DNA of 64,000 nucleotides from Saprospiraceae bacterium (GCA_019187225.1 JABAQQ010000013.1:1-64000); one strand, 5' to 3'; positions 55,888-64,000 are shown, numbered from the stretch's first letter. The notes: generated from the sequence alone by a model not told the origin. A program made the numbers and translations.

Positions 55888-58800
55888 CTACGCCGAGCAC
55901 GCCTCGCAATCCGGGTTGTCGATGCTGCACACCTTGCCCGATACCTGCTCCACATCCAGGGCACTCATGACCGGCACTACCGGTTTTTCCGCCGGGATCG
56001 TCGCGCTGACGACCGGATTTTCCATCTTCGCGTTGGCGACGAACTTCTGCTGGTGCTTCTGGCTCAGCGTGAACTTGATCGGATCCGTCGCCGCCTTCGA
56101 GCGGAGGTAGTACATGCCCGTTTTCAGGCCTTTTTGCCAGGCGTAGAAGTGCATGGAAGAGAGTTTCGCGAACGTCGGCGCTTCCATGAACACGTTGAGA
56201 CTCTGGCTTTGGCAGATGAACGCACCCCGGTCGGCGCTCATATCAATGATGACTTTCTGGCTGATCTCGTACGCGGTTTTGTACACGTCGCGCACGGCTT
56301 TGGGAATGTCTTCGATGCCCTGGACGGAGCCGTTGGCGGCCATGATGGCTTCGCGCATTTCTTCGTTCCAGAGGCCGAGGCGCACGAGGTCGCGCATCAG
56401 GTGTTTGTTCACCACGATGTGTTCGCCCGCGAGGGTGCGGCGGGTATAAAGGTTGCTGGTGTACGGTTCGAAGCACTCGTTGTTGCCCAGGATCTGGCTC
56501 GTGGAGGCGGTGGGCATGGGCGCCACGAGCAGCGAATTGCGAAGGCCGGTTTTTTTCACGCGTTCGCGCAGGCCGTCCCAATCCCAGCGCTTGGACGGCG
56601 TGACGCCCCAAAGGTCGAACTGGAACATGCCTTTGCTCATCGGCGAGCCTTTGAACGTTTCGTATGCGCCGTGTTTCTCCGCCTGATTCGCACTCTCCGT
56701 TACAGCGGCGAAGTAGATGGTTTCAAAAATGTCTTTGTTCAACTGCTTGGCCGCTTCGCTGTCGAACGCCATGCCCATGAGAATGAACGCATCAGCCAAA
56801 CCCTGCACACCGAGTCCGATGGGACGGTGGCGGAAGTTGGAATTCCGCGCTTCGGGGATCGGATAGTAGTTGATATCAATGACCTTGTTCAGGTTGCGCG
56901 TGACGACGCGGGTGATCTCGAACAGTTTTTCAAAATCGAACTGGCCGTCACGGACGAATTTCGGCAGCGCGAGCGAAGCCAGGTTGCACACAGCCACCTC
57001 GTCTTTCGAGGTGTACTCTATGATCTCGGTGCAAAGATTCGACGAGCGAATCGTACCAAGATTTTGCTGGTTGCTCTTCTGGTTCGCCGCGTCTTTGTAC
57101 AGGATGTACGGCGTGCCGGTCTCGATTTGACTTTCAAGGATGGCGTTCCACAATTCGCGGGCTTTCACCGTTTTGCGCTGGCGGCCTTCTTGTTCGTACT
57201 TTTGGTAGAGCGCCTCGAATTTCGCCCCGTACACGTCGAACAAACCCGGCGCTTCATTCGGGTCGAACAGCGACCAGTCCTTGTCGTCCTTCACGCGTTC
57301 CATGAACAAATCGCTGATCCACAGCGCATAGAACAGGTCGCGGGCGCGCATTTCCTCCTTGCCGTGGTTCTTTTTCAGTTCGAGAAACTCGAAGATGTCG
57401 GCGTGCCAGGGTTCGAGGTAGACGGCGAAGGCGCCTTTGCGTTTGCCGCCGCCATTGTGCGCCACGCCGACGTGGGTGACGTAGTTGTGGTAGGGTTCCA
57501 CTTCAAAATCCACCACCACGCCGTCGAAAGGTTGTTCTGCCAGGTGTGTGACGCGGCTGTAGGTATGGTTGCCGTACGTGAAGTACATGGTGTATTCGCC
57601 CGCTTCCCGCCCGAACAAATCGGTGATTTCCGGCACTTTGGGAATGCGCAGGCAGTACGACACCTTGCGCGTCGTGATGTTTTTGTAAACGGACACATTG
57701 CCCACGCGGTCGCGGACATAGCCGCTGGTGAGGATACCGAAACGCATGAGCATGTAACGCACCGACTCGATGACGTTGCGCGAAGTCATATCGAGCGCGA
57801 TTTCAAAATTCTCACGGCTGGAAATGCTGCCATCGGTCTCGAGGATACCTTTGATGATTTGCAGCGTTTTTTCCTTTGGCAAGTGGAGCATGGAAGGATG
57901 CACCTGTTTCTCGCCGCGCTCGTTGTAGAGCAGGACGCGGCTGAACTTGAAGCCGAGATGCGCCGACCAGGTGAAACGGATTTTTTTCTCCTCCGGGTTG
58001 CTGCTTTCCGTCCAGCGGATGCCGTTTTCGTAGAGGTATTTTTTTACAAAATTGATGTCGTCGGTGTCGCGGTTCTGCGTGATGTGGGCGGCCTTGCCGT
58101 CGCGGGCGATGTGGCCGTCGCCGATCATCATGCCGTAGAAGCGGCAATCGTCGAGGGTGTATTCGGGGATGTCTTCATAAAATTCGGGAATCGGGAAGGC
58201 GATCAAATCGTCGGGCGTCAAATCTTTGGCCTCCACCCATTCCGGCTCGATCAAACCTTTGTCGAGGCGATTGCGGATAACATCGTGGTTAACCATTTTT
58301 TGCTGGCCGCGCAGCACGAGGAAAGTGTGTCCGGGCGTGACTAAAATAGGTTCGATGGAGTGTTTCACGCCGATTTCCACCATGTTTCCTTCGTAGGCAT
58401 TGCGCAGCAGGCGGGTGACGCGGTTGAATTCACCTTCGGCGGTCAACAGTTCTTCACCCGTCACGATGTCGTCGATGCGCTTGATGCCGTGCCGCGTGTA
58501 AATGAGCGTGTCGGGGTGGAAGCACTGATCCACATAGCGCGCCGCGTCGTTGAACACGCGCAACATCGGGATGATGCCGTTGGAGGTGCCGCCCGTGCCT
58601 TTGATGTAGGAACCTGTGGCGCGGATGTTGTGGATGCTCAGGCCGATGCCGCCGGCGGATTGGGAGATAAGGGCACAGCGGGAGAGGGTCTCGAAAATGC
58701 CGGCGATGGAGTCCTCAGTCATGGTGAGCAGGAAGCAGGAAGACATTTGCGGCTTCGGCGACCCCGCGTTGAACAGCGTCGGCGTGGCATGGATAAACCA

Positions 58801-59391
58801 GCGCTCGCTCATCAGGTTGTAAGTCTCGATGGCCGCGTCGATGTCTTCCTGGTGAATGCCGACGGCGACACGCATGAAAAGGTGCTGCGGGCGTTCCACC
58901 ACTTTGCCGTTCATGCGCATGAGGTAGGAGCGCTCGAGGGTTTTGAAGCCGAAGTAATCGAAATCGAAATCGCGGTCGAAAATGATGGCGCTTTCGAGGC
59001 GTTCCTTGTGCTTCATCACGATCTTGTAGGTGTCGTCGCCGATGAGCCCCGCGCGTTCGCCGGTCTTGGGGTCAATATAGTGATACAGTTCGTGCACCAC
59101 CTTGGCAAAAGATTTTTCGGTCTCCTTGTGGAGGTTGCTCACGGCGATGCGCGCTGCCAGCAGGGCGTAGTCGGGGTGGACGGTGGCCATGGTGGCGGCG
59201 GTCTCCGCGGCGAGGTTGTCGAGTTCCACGGTCGTCACGCCGTCGTAGAGGCCCATGATGACCTTTTTGGACACCTCGATGAGGTTGACGTAGTTGGTGT
59301 CGAGGTTATAGGTGAGTTTGCGCAGGCGCGCCGTGATCTTGTCGAAAGACACCTCTTCGCGGCGCCCGGAACGTTTGATTACTTGCATCAT
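55888..59391 (-). CDS. nrdA: Ribonucleotide reductase large subunit (class I) with intein
   Basis: The 1167-aa precursor makes the catalytic subunit that reduces ribonucleoside diphosphates to deoxy forms. An ATP-cone (about 1-95, [20 protein letters not shown]) is followed by the first part of the barrel ([20 protein letters not shown] with the active-site cysteine at 219). The intein occupies residues 290-646 between ARYVDQ and GGGKRKG. The remaining barrel includes [11 protein letters not shown] (radical-chain cysteine region) and the C-terminal redox tail [13 protein letters not shown]. Without the intein the protein would have 810 aa, a normal length. No nrdB is in the window. Upstream (59392-59493) is an AT-rich leader, then a repeat copy. 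Confidence 0.95.
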   Translation of the reverse strand: MMQVIKRSGRREEVSFDKITARLRKLTYNLDTNYVNLIEVSKKVIMGLYDGVTTVELDNLAAETAATMATVHPDYALLAARIAVSNLHKETEKSFAKVVHELYHYIDPKTGERAGLIGDDTYKIVMKHKERLESAIIFDRDFDFDYFGFKTLERSYLMRMNGKVVERPQHLFMRVAVGIHQEDIDAAIETYNLMSERWFIHATPTLFNAGSPKPQMSSCFLLTMTEDSIAGIFETLSRCALISQSAGGIGLSIHNIRATGSYIKGTGGTSNGIIPMLRVFNDAARYVDQCFHPDTLIYTRHGIKRIDDIVTGEELLTAEGEFNRVTRLLRNAYEGNMVEIGVKHSIEPILVTPGHTFLVLRGQQKMVNHDVIRNRLDKGLIEPEWVEAKDLTPDDLIAFPIPEFYEDIPEYTLDDCRFYGMMIGDGHIARDGKAAHITQNRDTDDINFVKKYLYENGIRWTESSNPEEKKIRFTWSAHLGFKFSRVLLYNERGEKQVHPSMLHLPKEKTLQIIKGILETDGSISSRENFEIALDMTSRNVIESVRYMLMRFGILTSGYVRDRVGNVSVYKNITTRKVSYCLRIPKVPEITDLFGREAGEYTMYFTYGNHTYSRVTHLAEQPFDGVVVDFEVEPYHNYVTHVGVAHNGGGKRKGAFAVYLEPWHADIFEFLELKKNHGKEEMRARDLFYALWISDLFMERVKDDKDWSLFDPNEAPGLFDVYGAKFEALYQKYEQEGRQRKTVKARELWNAILESQIETGTPYILYKDAANQKSNQQNLGTIRSSNLCTEIIEYTSKDEVAVCNLASLALPKFVRDGQFDFEKLFEITRVVTRNLNKVIDINYYPIPEARNSNFRHRPIGLGVQGLADAFILMGMAFDSEAAKQLNKDIFETIYFAAVTESANQAEKHGAYETFKGSPMSKGMFQFDLWGVTPSKRWDWDGLRERVKKTGLRNSLLVAPMPTASTSQILGNNECFEPYTSNLYTRRTLAGEHIVVNKHLMRDLVRLGLWNEEMREAIMAANGSVQGIEDIPKAVRDVYKTAYEISQKVIIDMSADRGAFICQSQSLNVFMEAPTFAKLSSMHFYAWQKGLKTGMYYLRSKAATDPIKFTLSQKHQQKFVANAKMENPVVSATIPAEKPVVPVMSALDVEQVSGKVCSIDNPDCEACSA
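57454..58524 (-). other. Intein in NrdA with LAGLIDADG endonuclease, Gly at +1
   Basis: The 357-residue intein begins with Cys ([20 protein letters not shown]). It has the block B motif VTPGHTFL (about 62-69) and ends with [18 protein letters not shown], giving the penultimate His and final Asn. Two LAGLIDADG-type motifs, FYGMMIGDG (about 129-137) and [10 protein letters not shown] (about 223-232), both retain the aspartate, so the homing endonuclease looks intact. The following extein residue is Gly, not Cys, Ser or Thr. It splits the conserved [11 protein letters not shown] sequence of the reductase. Boundaries were set from the conserved host sequence on both sides. Confidence 0.9.
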
Positions 59392-59493
59392 GACTTGTGG
59401 GTGTGGGTTGGGTTTCTTATTGTTGTTTCGATTTATGGATTGGATTTCAATGTTTTACTTCCGTTTCGCCATGTCAGACGGAAGTGTTTTTTT

Positions 59494-59595
59494 CCCGCCG
59501 CGCTTGGTGTTTTCACCAAGTGCACGGCGGAGTGAGTGGTTTCAATCTGGCTTCTCGTCGGGGTTTGCGCTTGGTGAAAACACCAAGCGCGGCGG
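59494..59595. repeat. Double-hairpin repeat, copy A
   Basis: About 100 bp with two hairpins, CTTGGTGTTTTCACCAAG and CGCTTGGTGAAAACACCAAG plus CG. They are joined by a conserved linker (CGGAGTGAGTGGTTTCAATC and TGGCTTCTCGTCGGGG). The outer ends CCGCCGCG and CGCGGCGG are complementary. Copies B (61374-61491), D (62023-62092, degenerate) and C (62427-62523) separate the following minus-strand genes. Confidence 0.9.
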
Positions 59596-59920
59596 AAAGA
59601 GTCTTGTGATAGGCATATTTCAAAAGCATTTTGTTTCTGTAAAACTTCCCCGCGAGCCGCCCGACAAAGGCGGTGAAGGGTTGGTTTTTTTTGTTTTCTT
59701 TTTCGTCAGCCTCAGAATTTTCAGCATTCTGCTTGTTCCGAAATTCGGTGAATTCTGATGCAGGTGGCTTGGGGCTTGAAGGGCTATTTTTTGAGCGGCA
59801 GCGGGCAAGTGACACCAAAGCGATACTTTTTTGCTGCCTGATTTTTTCGTTTTTCGTTGATAATCAAGGGCTGTCAAAATTTCATGTATGACATTTGTAC
59901 CACAAAGCCATGAATTGTCT
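59596..59920. other. Stretch between repeat copy A and the small RNA, no clear gene
   Basis: A minus-strand frame (59513-59818) includes an Asn/Lys/Glu-rich stretch (ASEFTEFRNKQNAENSEADE), but it starts without a recognisable signal and runs into the repeat. It may be a decayed or very small gene. A CAAAGGCGGTRA motif (near 59664) recurs at 62400 and 63442. Confidence 0.35.
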
Positions 59921-59928
59921 TATCTTTG
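59921..59928 (+). promoter_or_regulatory. Promoter -7 element for the small RNA at 59935
   Basis: TATCTTTG is an exact TAnnTTTG match. TTTG at 59894-59897 could be the -33 element, with 23-bp spacing. The predicted start falls just before the structured segment. Confidence 0.55.
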
Positions 59929-59934
59929 TGTCAC

Positions 59935-60020
59935 GAGCCATCGGGAGTCGAATACCCAAATGATGTTTGGGAAGCCGTAAATCGGACAGCCTTCGGGCGT
60001 AGACTCTCGGGGCTTTTTTT
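59935..60020 (+). ncRNA. Candidate structured RNA 1 beside DUF3800
   Basis: About 85 bases fold as a multibranch structure. A closing helix GGGAGTC/GACTCTC, extended by AGCC/GGCT, encloses the hairpin CCCAAATGATGTTTGGG, a CCG/CGG hairpin and GCCTTCGGGC. It ends in TTTTTTT (60014-60020), so the closing helix doubles as an intrinsic terminator. A good -7 element lies just upstream. It is convergent with DUF3800: its T-run overlaps that gene's stop codon (60019-60021). No plus-strand gene follows, so it is not a leader of a known gene. The fold was worked out by hand. Confidence 0.55.
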
Positions 60021-60747
60021 ATTTCCTCAACGTAAAGTTCCAGATGGTGAACCGTTTGTTGTTCGCCAACGTGTCTTGCTTCAAATCGGCTAAGCCCACT
60101 GTAGCCGCAATGTGTTCCGCCAAGTCAATCTTGGCTTGCTTCGCTCCCGCAATCAGATTGTAGCCGTTCTTTTGGTATCCGACCGCACCTATCAGCAGAT
60201 CGCCCACTTGCAGCAGGTTCGACTGCTTTGAGTCGCCTGGTTCGATGCTCCGAAACGGATTCCAGCCGATGTTGTACTTCTTCATAATTCCACGATTGAG
60301 TACAGTTTTTAGCGTACCCAACTTGTATTTTGTTGTTCGTTCATCGAGGTGCACAATGAAACGGGCTTCATGGTCAGTTTTGCAATAGCGCCGCCCGAAG
60401 GCATGGAGCAGCAACTGGTAGTAAAACTTGTAAAAGCCGAGTTCCGGGTTGTTTTGGTTAAATTTCCGGTGATTCACTTGATGATTATCCACAATCATGG
60501 AGTGAAAATGAATCCGGTCGGCATTGTTCAGCGCAAAAAAGTAGTCAATGAACGTCTTGTACTCGCTGAGTTTTTGCACCGATACCTTCGACCATTTCAA
60601 CTCGGCCTTCATGTTGGTCAACTCCCGGTATTTTTCCATCGTCTCGTTGAACACCTCCTCGCTGTCGGCTCGAATCACCAACCCGCCCAACACCATAAAA
60701 CGGTCTTGGCTTTGTCGGCTTTCGTCGCAGTAAATATGATAAAGCAT
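60019..60747 (-). CDS. DUF3800 domain protein
   Basis: The 242-aa protein opens with the DUF3800 hallmark YHIYCDESRQSQDRFMVLGG (about 3-22; family YxDESG...), followed by acidic and histidine positions typical of the family (KAELKWSKV, RIHFHSMIVDN, FIVHLDERTTKYK). LLQVGDLLIGAVGYQKNG (about 178-195) is the conserved C-terminal helix with an aspartate. The D-E-S plus later acidic residues suggest an RNase H-like nuclease fold, though no activity is established. Structured RNA candidates lie at both ends of the gene. DUF3800 genes are known to be accompanied by such RNA motifs. It is the first gene of the repeat-separated accessory array. Confidence 0.82.
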   Translation of the reverse strand: MLYHIYCDESRQSQDRFMVLGGLVIRADSEEVFNETMEKYRELTNMKAELKWSKVSVQKLSEYKTFIDYFFALNNADRIHFHSMIVDNHQVNHRKFNQNNPELGFYKFYYQLLLHAFGRRYCKTDHEARFIVHLDERTTKYKLGTLKTVLNRGIMKKYNIGWNPFRSIEPGDSKQSNLLQVGDLLIGAVGYQKNGYNLIAGAKQAKIDLAEHIAATVGLADLKQDTLANNKRFTIWNFTLRK

Positions 60748-60780
60748 TGATAATTAGGTACACTGTGTTAATGTTTTAAG

Positions 60781-60818
60781 CAGATCATTTTTCTGAAACC
60801 GGAAAAATGATTTTGAAC
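60781..60818 (+). pseudogene. Possible dinD fragment
   Basis: Plus-strand codons read ADHFSETGKMILN; the intact dinD at 62536-63396 has [14 protein letters not shown]. At the DNA level 28 of 33 bases match. It is short and also forms a palindrome (ATCATTTTTC...GAAAAATGAT), so chance cannot be excluded. It lies between the DUF3800 start and the second RNA candidate. Confidence 0.35.
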
Positions 60819-60828
60819 TATCTTTATC

Positions 60829-60925
60829 CCATGATACCCGGTCAAGCCTCTTATCCTCTGGGCAACCACGGTAACGTAACCGGGTGAAGGAACGGCCTCG
60901 CAGCGAAAGTTGCGGGGCTTTTTGT
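60829..60925 (+). ncRNA. Candidate structured RNA 2 beside DUF3800
   Basis: A TATCTTTA element (60819-60826) precedes about 95 bases. ACCCGGT (60836-60842) pairs with ACCGGGT (60879-60885) to enclose a loop containing CTCTTATCCTCTGGGCAACC. A terminator hairpin CCTCGCAGC-GAAA-GTTGCGGGG then ends in TTTTTGTTT (60919-60927). The T-run meets the stop codon of the minus-strand lipoprotein gene. Like candidate 1, it is a stand-alone plus-strand transcript ending in CGGGGCTTTTT. No riboswitch class was recognised with confidence. Confidence 0.55.
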
Positions 60926-61324
60926 TTAGGGCACAGTTATCATCGTCCCGTACCCGGTATAATTCAAATCATCCAGGTGCAATTGGACATTTATCCAGTA
61001 GTTGCCCGGTTGAAGGGGTTGAACCGAGTGCTTGACAAACTCTCTCGCGGTTGGCAGCGTGATGTAAGCGGAATCGAGCACCGTTTCCTTGTCGTTGAAC
61101 TTTGTCAGCGTCATCCGGTAGTCGCGGTAAAAACTGTTGCCAATCTGCGTGACCACCACCGTGAAATCCAGTTTTTTGTCGCCGTTTCCCAGGTCGGTTG
61201 TCACGATGTCCTGAAATTCAATGTCGGCATCTATATCCATGTCTTCCTGTTTTTGGCAGGCCGTGACCGAGAGCGTAAGTGCTCCCAAAATCAGGCAGTG
61301 ACGGAGAAATTGGATGGTTATCAT
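60926..61324 (-). CDS. Small lipoprotein
   Basis: The 132-aa protein has a lipoprotein signal (MITIQFLRHCLILGALTLSV, then TAC with cysteine 23) and a beta-rich mature domain (GDKKLDFTVVVTQIGNSFYR, GNYWINVQLHLDDLNYTGYG). It should be attached to a membrane facing the periplasm. It is encoded on the same strand as DUF3800, upstream of it and separated by RNA candidate 2, within the same interval of the repeat array. No family recognised. Confidence 0.7.
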   Translation of the reverse strand: MITIQFLRHCLILGALTLSVTACQKQEDMDIDADIEFQDIVTTDLGNGDKKLDFTVVVTQIGNSFYRDYRMTLTKFNDKETVLDSAYITLPTAREFVKHSVQPLQPGNYWINVQLHLDDLNYTGYGTMITVP

Positions 61325-61373
61325 ACGAATGAAGATTTGTGTTTTGTCTGTCCGGTAAAGGGTCGGGTTTTCC

Positions 61374-61491
61374 TGCCGCGCTTGGTGTTTTCACCAAGCG
61401 CACGGCGGAGTGAGTGGTTTCAATCTGGCTTCTCGTCGGGGTTTGCGCTTGGTGAAAACACCAAGCGCGGCGGAAACACCAAGCGCGGCGG
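61374..61491. repeat. Double-hairpin repeat, copy B
   Basis: Full copy of the repeat described at 59494, with an extra 17-bp duplication of its right end (CACCAAGCGCGGCGG twice, to 61491). It lies between the lipoprotein start and the stop of the gene at 61497. Confidence 0.9.
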
Positions 61492-61496
61492 AAAAA

Positions 61497-61994
61497 TTAA
61501 AAAACAGCGATGCTTTCCCATCGCGCTTCTACTTCATTCCAACTCACCTTAAGATTAAAAGGTACGCCCTTAATGAGGCTGAAGCCGATACTATCTTGGT
61601 CTTCAAATGATATAAGAGTGCGTCCTCTAATAATTCCATTAGGCCCCATTGTTTCATATTCAAATGTGGGATATGGGATTCCAATCTCATCCCCCCTCTC
61701 TGTTTTAATTTTTTTAGTTGCAGAATGAGCATATATAATTTCTGTACTAGCAACTACAGCAAAAAATAAACAAGTTTTTTCTGGCTGCTGCTCGGCAATC
61801 TCACGCAATTGCAAGGGTACTGAGGTTCTAATACCTTTACTCATAATTCCATCATTGTCAAGGGCGCGCTTTACAAGACTAAACATTTCAATAGGAATAG
61901 AGGTTCTTTTTCCCTCTTTAATAGCGGCAACAAGCTTGTCAACCTGTTTATGTAGCGGTTTTTCTGGTGTCAGCTCATCCAAGTCGTTTTTCAT
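61497..61994 (-). CDS. Unknown 165-aa protein in the repeat array
   Basis: Soluble protein without signal or membrane segment. The N-terminal half is charged and helical (MKNDLDELTPEKPLHKQVDK, LVAAIKEGKRTSIPIEMFSL). The C-terminal half is beta-rich with PTFEYETMGPNGIIRGRTLI. No family is recognised. Its base composition is more AT-rich than most neighbours, consistent with recent arrival. Its 3' end abuts repeat copy B and its 5' end abuts degenerate copy D. Confidence 0.65.
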   Translation of the reverse strand: MKNDLDELTPEKPLHKQVDKLVAAIKEGKRTSIPIEMFSLVKRALDNDGIMSKGIRTSVPLQLREIAEQQPEKTCLFFAVVASTEIIYAHSATKKIKTERGDEIGIPYPTFEYETMGPNGIIRGRTLISFEDQDSIGFSLIKGVPFNLKVSWNEVEARWESIAVF

Positions 61995-62022
61995 AGTTTT
62001 TATAGATTTTTCGCTGCATCTG

Positions 62023-62092
62023 ATGTTTTCACTTATATGCAGCGGAGTGAGAGTTTCCCGCCGCGCTTGGTGAAAACACAGGCGCGGCGGGA
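62023..62092. repeat. Double-hairpin repeat, degenerate copy D
   Basis: A shortened copy: GATGTTTTCACTTATATGCA, then GCGGAGTGAGAG, then the second hairpin as CCGCCGCGCTTGGTGAAAAC and ACAGGCGCGGCGG. The linker is mostly lost. It separates the genes at 61497 and 62103. Confidence 0.75.
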
Positions 62093-62102
62093 AATGCGGT
62101 TC

Positions 62103-62333
62103 CTATTCTCCTATCCATACATCACTTAATTCACCAATACTAAATTGGTATGTGTGGTTTTCTTCGCTCATTAAGTATCCGGAACCCCCAATTAGGATAC
62201 ACTCTACTAAGGTTTCTTCGGATAATTTTGCCCACGGAAAAGGTGGAGCGGTCTCTTTCTTCACAGCATAATGCGCGTCTTTTGCTTTGTGGTAAACTAT
62301 GGCGTATGCTTCTGTATTAAATTTTAATTGCAT
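62103..62333 (-). CDS. Unknown 76-aa protein in the repeat array
   Basis: The protein MQLKFNTEAYAIVYHKAKDA... ends SIGELSDVWIGE. It is soluble, mixed alpha/beta, with no recognised family. ATG at 62333 is preceded by a leader containing a TTTGCC...GGCAAAGG inverted pair. The gene sits between repeat copies D and C on the same strand as its neighbours and is AT-rich like the 61497 gene. Confidence 0.5.
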   Translation of the reverse strand: MQLKFNTEAYAIVYHKAKDAHYAVKKETAPPFPWAKLSEETLVECILIGGSGYLMSEENHTYQFSIGELSDVWIGE

Positions 62334-62426
62334 TTTGAATTTGTGTTTTTGCCTTTGTCAGCTACTCTCGTCTCCAACAACACCAGCGAGAATGCTCTGG
62401 CAAAGGCGGTGAGCAATCAGTTTCCT

Positions 62427-62523
62427 GCCGCGCTTGGTGTTTTCACCAAGCGCACGGCGGAGTGAGTGGTTTCAATCTGGCTTCTCGTCGGGGTTTGCGC
62501 TTGGTGAAAACACCAAGCGCGGC
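62427..62523. repeat. Double-hairpin repeat, copy C
   Basis: Full copy of the repeat described at 59494, lying directly 3' of dinD (stop at 62536) and upstream of the small gene at 62103. Confidence 0.9.
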
Positions 62524-62535
62524 ACCAAATTCTGA

Positions 62536-63396
62536 TTATCGCTTATCGTCCTTCAGCGGCTTCAACTTCTTCACTCCTTCCAGCGCCTTTTTTGTCTCTC
62601 CCTTCACCCGCCGCTCCAACTTGCGGACATCCTCTTCCGGCGGCAGGTCTTCGGGTTTGATGCCGCGCCTCACAAGAAGTTCACGGACATCGGTGTTGTT
62701 CTTGACATGTTCCTGAGTTATCTTTTGTTCGCCGTGCAAATCCTCTTTTTTCACATTGAAATTGGTGATTTCAGTGGCGAAGTCTTTGGCTTTGATGGTC
62801 AGGGTCGGCAGGAAATCCGCTAAGGGGCGATTGTCCGGCACGTCCATTTTCTTCTTAATTTGGGCGGTGGTGCTGCCGCCGAATAAGGCTGTGTCGCCTT
62901 TGCTGCGGATGCGGGCAAAACCCTGACTGTCAACGCCGCGCTCGTATATCAGCCGCGACAATTCGCTTTCGGTGGCTTCGAGTTTTTCGCGGGCTTGCAG
63001 CCGCTCCATGAGTTGCAGCCGCTCTTCAATCAACTCCTGTTTGCGCGTCTGCACGGCGAAGTACGTCTGCGCGAAGGCGATGGGTTCTTTCGATGGGTCG
63101 CCGTTTTGGGCGATGAGGTAGCAGGCGTAGCGGGTGAGCATGAAGTCCACAATTTTTCGCTGTGCGCCTTTACCAAGCGATATCATTTTTCCGACCTCGG
63201 AAAAATGATCTGAAATGCTCTGGCCAGCGTTTTGGCAGGCTTCCTGTGCTTTTTCGATGACCTTGATGAAGTTTTTCCAGTCATCATATCCCAGCAGAAT
63301 TTGCAAGTCGCGCGCGAGCCAAAACTCAACGCCGTCCTGTTCGTGCGCCACATCCTCGAAAGAGGTGTGGAGTTTTTGAATGATTTCTTTTTTCAT
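62536..63396 (-). CDS. dinD: DNA damage-inducible protein D
   Basis: The 286-aa protein (E. coli DinD has 274) belongs to the DinD family, in which the E. coli member is SOS-induced and affects RecA filaments. ATG 63396 ([20 protein letters not shown]) was chosen; upstream codons have no similarity. Conserved parts are [20 protein letters not shown] (Bro-N/KilA-N-like start), [60 protein letters not shown] and [20 protein letters not shown] (about 176-195). It lies at the 5' end of the repeat-separated array. A possible fragment of a second dinD is at 60781. No SOS box was identified. Confidence 0.9.
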   Translation of the reverse strand: MKKEIIQKLHTSFEDVAHEQDGVEFWLARDLQILLGYDDWKNFIKVIEKAQEACQNAGQSISDHFSEVGKMISLGKGAQRKIVDFMLTRYACYLIAQNGDPSKEPIAFAQTYFAVQTRKQELIEERLQLMERLQAREKLEATESELSRLIYERGVDSQGFARIRSKGDTALFGGSTTAQIKKKMDVPDNRPLADFLPTLTIKAKDFATEITNFNVKKEDLHGEQKITQEHVKNNTDVRELLVRRGIKPEDLPPEEDVRKLERRVKGETKKALEGVKKLKPLKDDKR

Positions 63397-63470
63397 GATT
63401 ATGAGCGTGTTTTTGCCCTTACCGGTCCACAAAAGCCTGCGGCAAAGGCGGTAAATAATTTCTTTCCGGA

Positions 63471-64000
63471 TCAGATATACCCGTACCACACCAAATACTT
63501 CACCGCGTCCAGCAATTCCTTGTTCCCAAAACTGTCCGGGATAAAATACTCTTTGCCTTTGCGGTCGAACATGCTGCGAATAAAGACCCTGTTTTTGTCG
63601 CGTTCAAAAAAAACGGAGGCCGCCATGCTGCCGTCTTTTTTTAAAATGTGGTATGTAATGCCATAACTGTTGTTGGCGAAAACCTGGTAAGTGCCGATGG
63701 TAACGGGGCTTGTACCGCCGCTGATAATTTTGCTTTCGCTGAAATAGACCGGTTCGTCGCCTCTTCCACGGGGGACAAGCGTTTTGGAATAGGCTGCATA
63801 GTTCTTGTCTTTCAGCAGCAGCCGGCGGGCGAGGGACAGGCTGTCCATCTCTATCCGGCTGACGGTGAATGCTTTCTGCGCTTCGATCAGTCTGTCTTCG
63901 GCTTCGGGATCAACCTGGCCGTTCCCGATGATCCGGTATTGCTGTATCAGGTCAATCAGGGCGTTTTTGGTGGTATAATCCAGTTCGACGCTTTTGCCCG
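63471..64000 (-). CDS. Unknown protein, 5' end cut by the window edge
   Basis: A minus-strand frame is open from the right edge to a stop at 63471-63473, giving at least 176 residues. Visible parts include [60 protein letters not shown]-like strands and [20 protein letters not shown] near the C-terminus. An internal ATG at 63848 exists but is not the true start because coding continues upstream. No family recognised. Confidence 0.65.
   Translation of the reverse strand, partial: GKSVELDYTTKNALIDLIQQYRIIGNGQVDPEAEDRLIEAQKAFTVSRIEMDSLSLARRLLLKDKNYAAYSKTLVPRGRGDEPVYFSESKIISGGTSPVTIGTYQVFANNSYGITYHILKKDGSMAASVFFERDKNRVFIRSMFDRKGKEYFIPDSFGNKELLDAVKYLVWYGYI

Noticed and set aside
55654-58344. Plus-strand open frame of 896 codons opposite nrdA
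   Set aside because: Arg/His-rich shadow of nrdA and its intein; no family features.
60829-60925. SAM-type riboswitch, suggested by CTTATC and GGCAACC words
   Set aside because: The helices do not follow the SAM-I or SAM-IV arrangement and no gene follows on the plus strand; kept as an unclassified structured RNA.
59494-62523. CRISPR array, suggested by GTTTCAATC in the repeated unit
   Set aside because: Only four copies, spaced by whole genes of unequal length, each with two hairpins; no spacers and no cas genes.
59494-62523. Integron attC sites
   Set aside because: The repeats lack the GTTRRRY/RYYYAAC core and the two-box attC layout; only the spacing pattern is integron-like, so I report it as cassette-like only.
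1-64000. tRNA or rRNA genes
   Set aside because: No cloverleaf with conserved T-arm sequence and no rRNA signature was seen in any intergenic space.

Overview
The window looks like a chromosomal segment of a Bacteroidota bacterium, most likely Saprospiria-like. Three signs support this. Six large exported proteins end in type IX secretion (T9SS) C-terminal sorting domains built around a PNP-type motif. Several promoters fit the Bacteroidota -7 consensus TAnnTTTG. The gene families are also typical: a DUF1501/DUF1800 pair, SprB-like repeats, a carboxypeptidase-regulatory TonB receptor, a LytTR regulator with a beta-propeller histidine kinase, and DUF3276. No rRNA, tRNA or CRISPR array was recognised.

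Layout. 0-5 kb: a cut gene, an OmpA-like protein, a sigma-54 activator and a metal-regulated TonB receptor. 4.9-7.3 kb: a scar region bounded by 40-bp direct repeats in two halves of a broken araC-type gene; it holds an AbiE toxin-antitoxin pair and a decayed ATPase gene carrying a 173-bp palindromic element with an 8-bp target duplication. 7.4-13 kb: an unknown protein, a small membrane protein, and a DUF1501/DUF1800 pair split by a four-helix-bundle cassette. 13.3-18.5 kb: a defence-like island (MmeI-type restriction-modification enzyme, XRE-ImmA/IrrE protease with a DUF4411 PIN-like partner, and broken DUF3276 and RhuM genes). 18.5-27.2 kb: mostly housekeeping and signalling genes (SDR, rhomboid, cmk, glycosyltransferase, ECF sigma factor, sensor kinase and LytTR regulator). 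28-33.8 kb: an SprB-repeat surface protein and a sigma factor/membrane protein/lipoprotein operon. 33.9-38.2 kb: aat and clpS (N-degron pathway), a second four-helix cassette, a peroxiredoxin, a 47-copy heptamer array and a helical-repeat protein. 38.4-54.8 kb: large secreted T9SS cargo proteins, a DUF234-type ATPase, an M23 peptidase and a PD40 lipoprotein. 55-64 kb: a ParE-type toxin-antitoxin pair between 21-bp repeats, intein-bearing nrdA, then an array of minus-strand accessory genes separated by copies of a ~100-bp double-hairpin repeat. That array includes DUF3800 with two structured-RNA candidates, and dinD.

Two themes stand out. First, the segment is full of palindromic elements of several families. 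They lie between genes and also in frame inside them (TonB receptor, MmeI-type enzyme, and twice in the glycosyltransferase). Second, small accessory cassettes are delimited by repeats. The best candidates for something undescribed are the DUF3800/RNA locus and its repeat-separated array, the four-helix cassettes in inverted simple repeats, and the NrdA intein whose +1 residue is glycine. All calls come from reading the sequence only; no database search was run.
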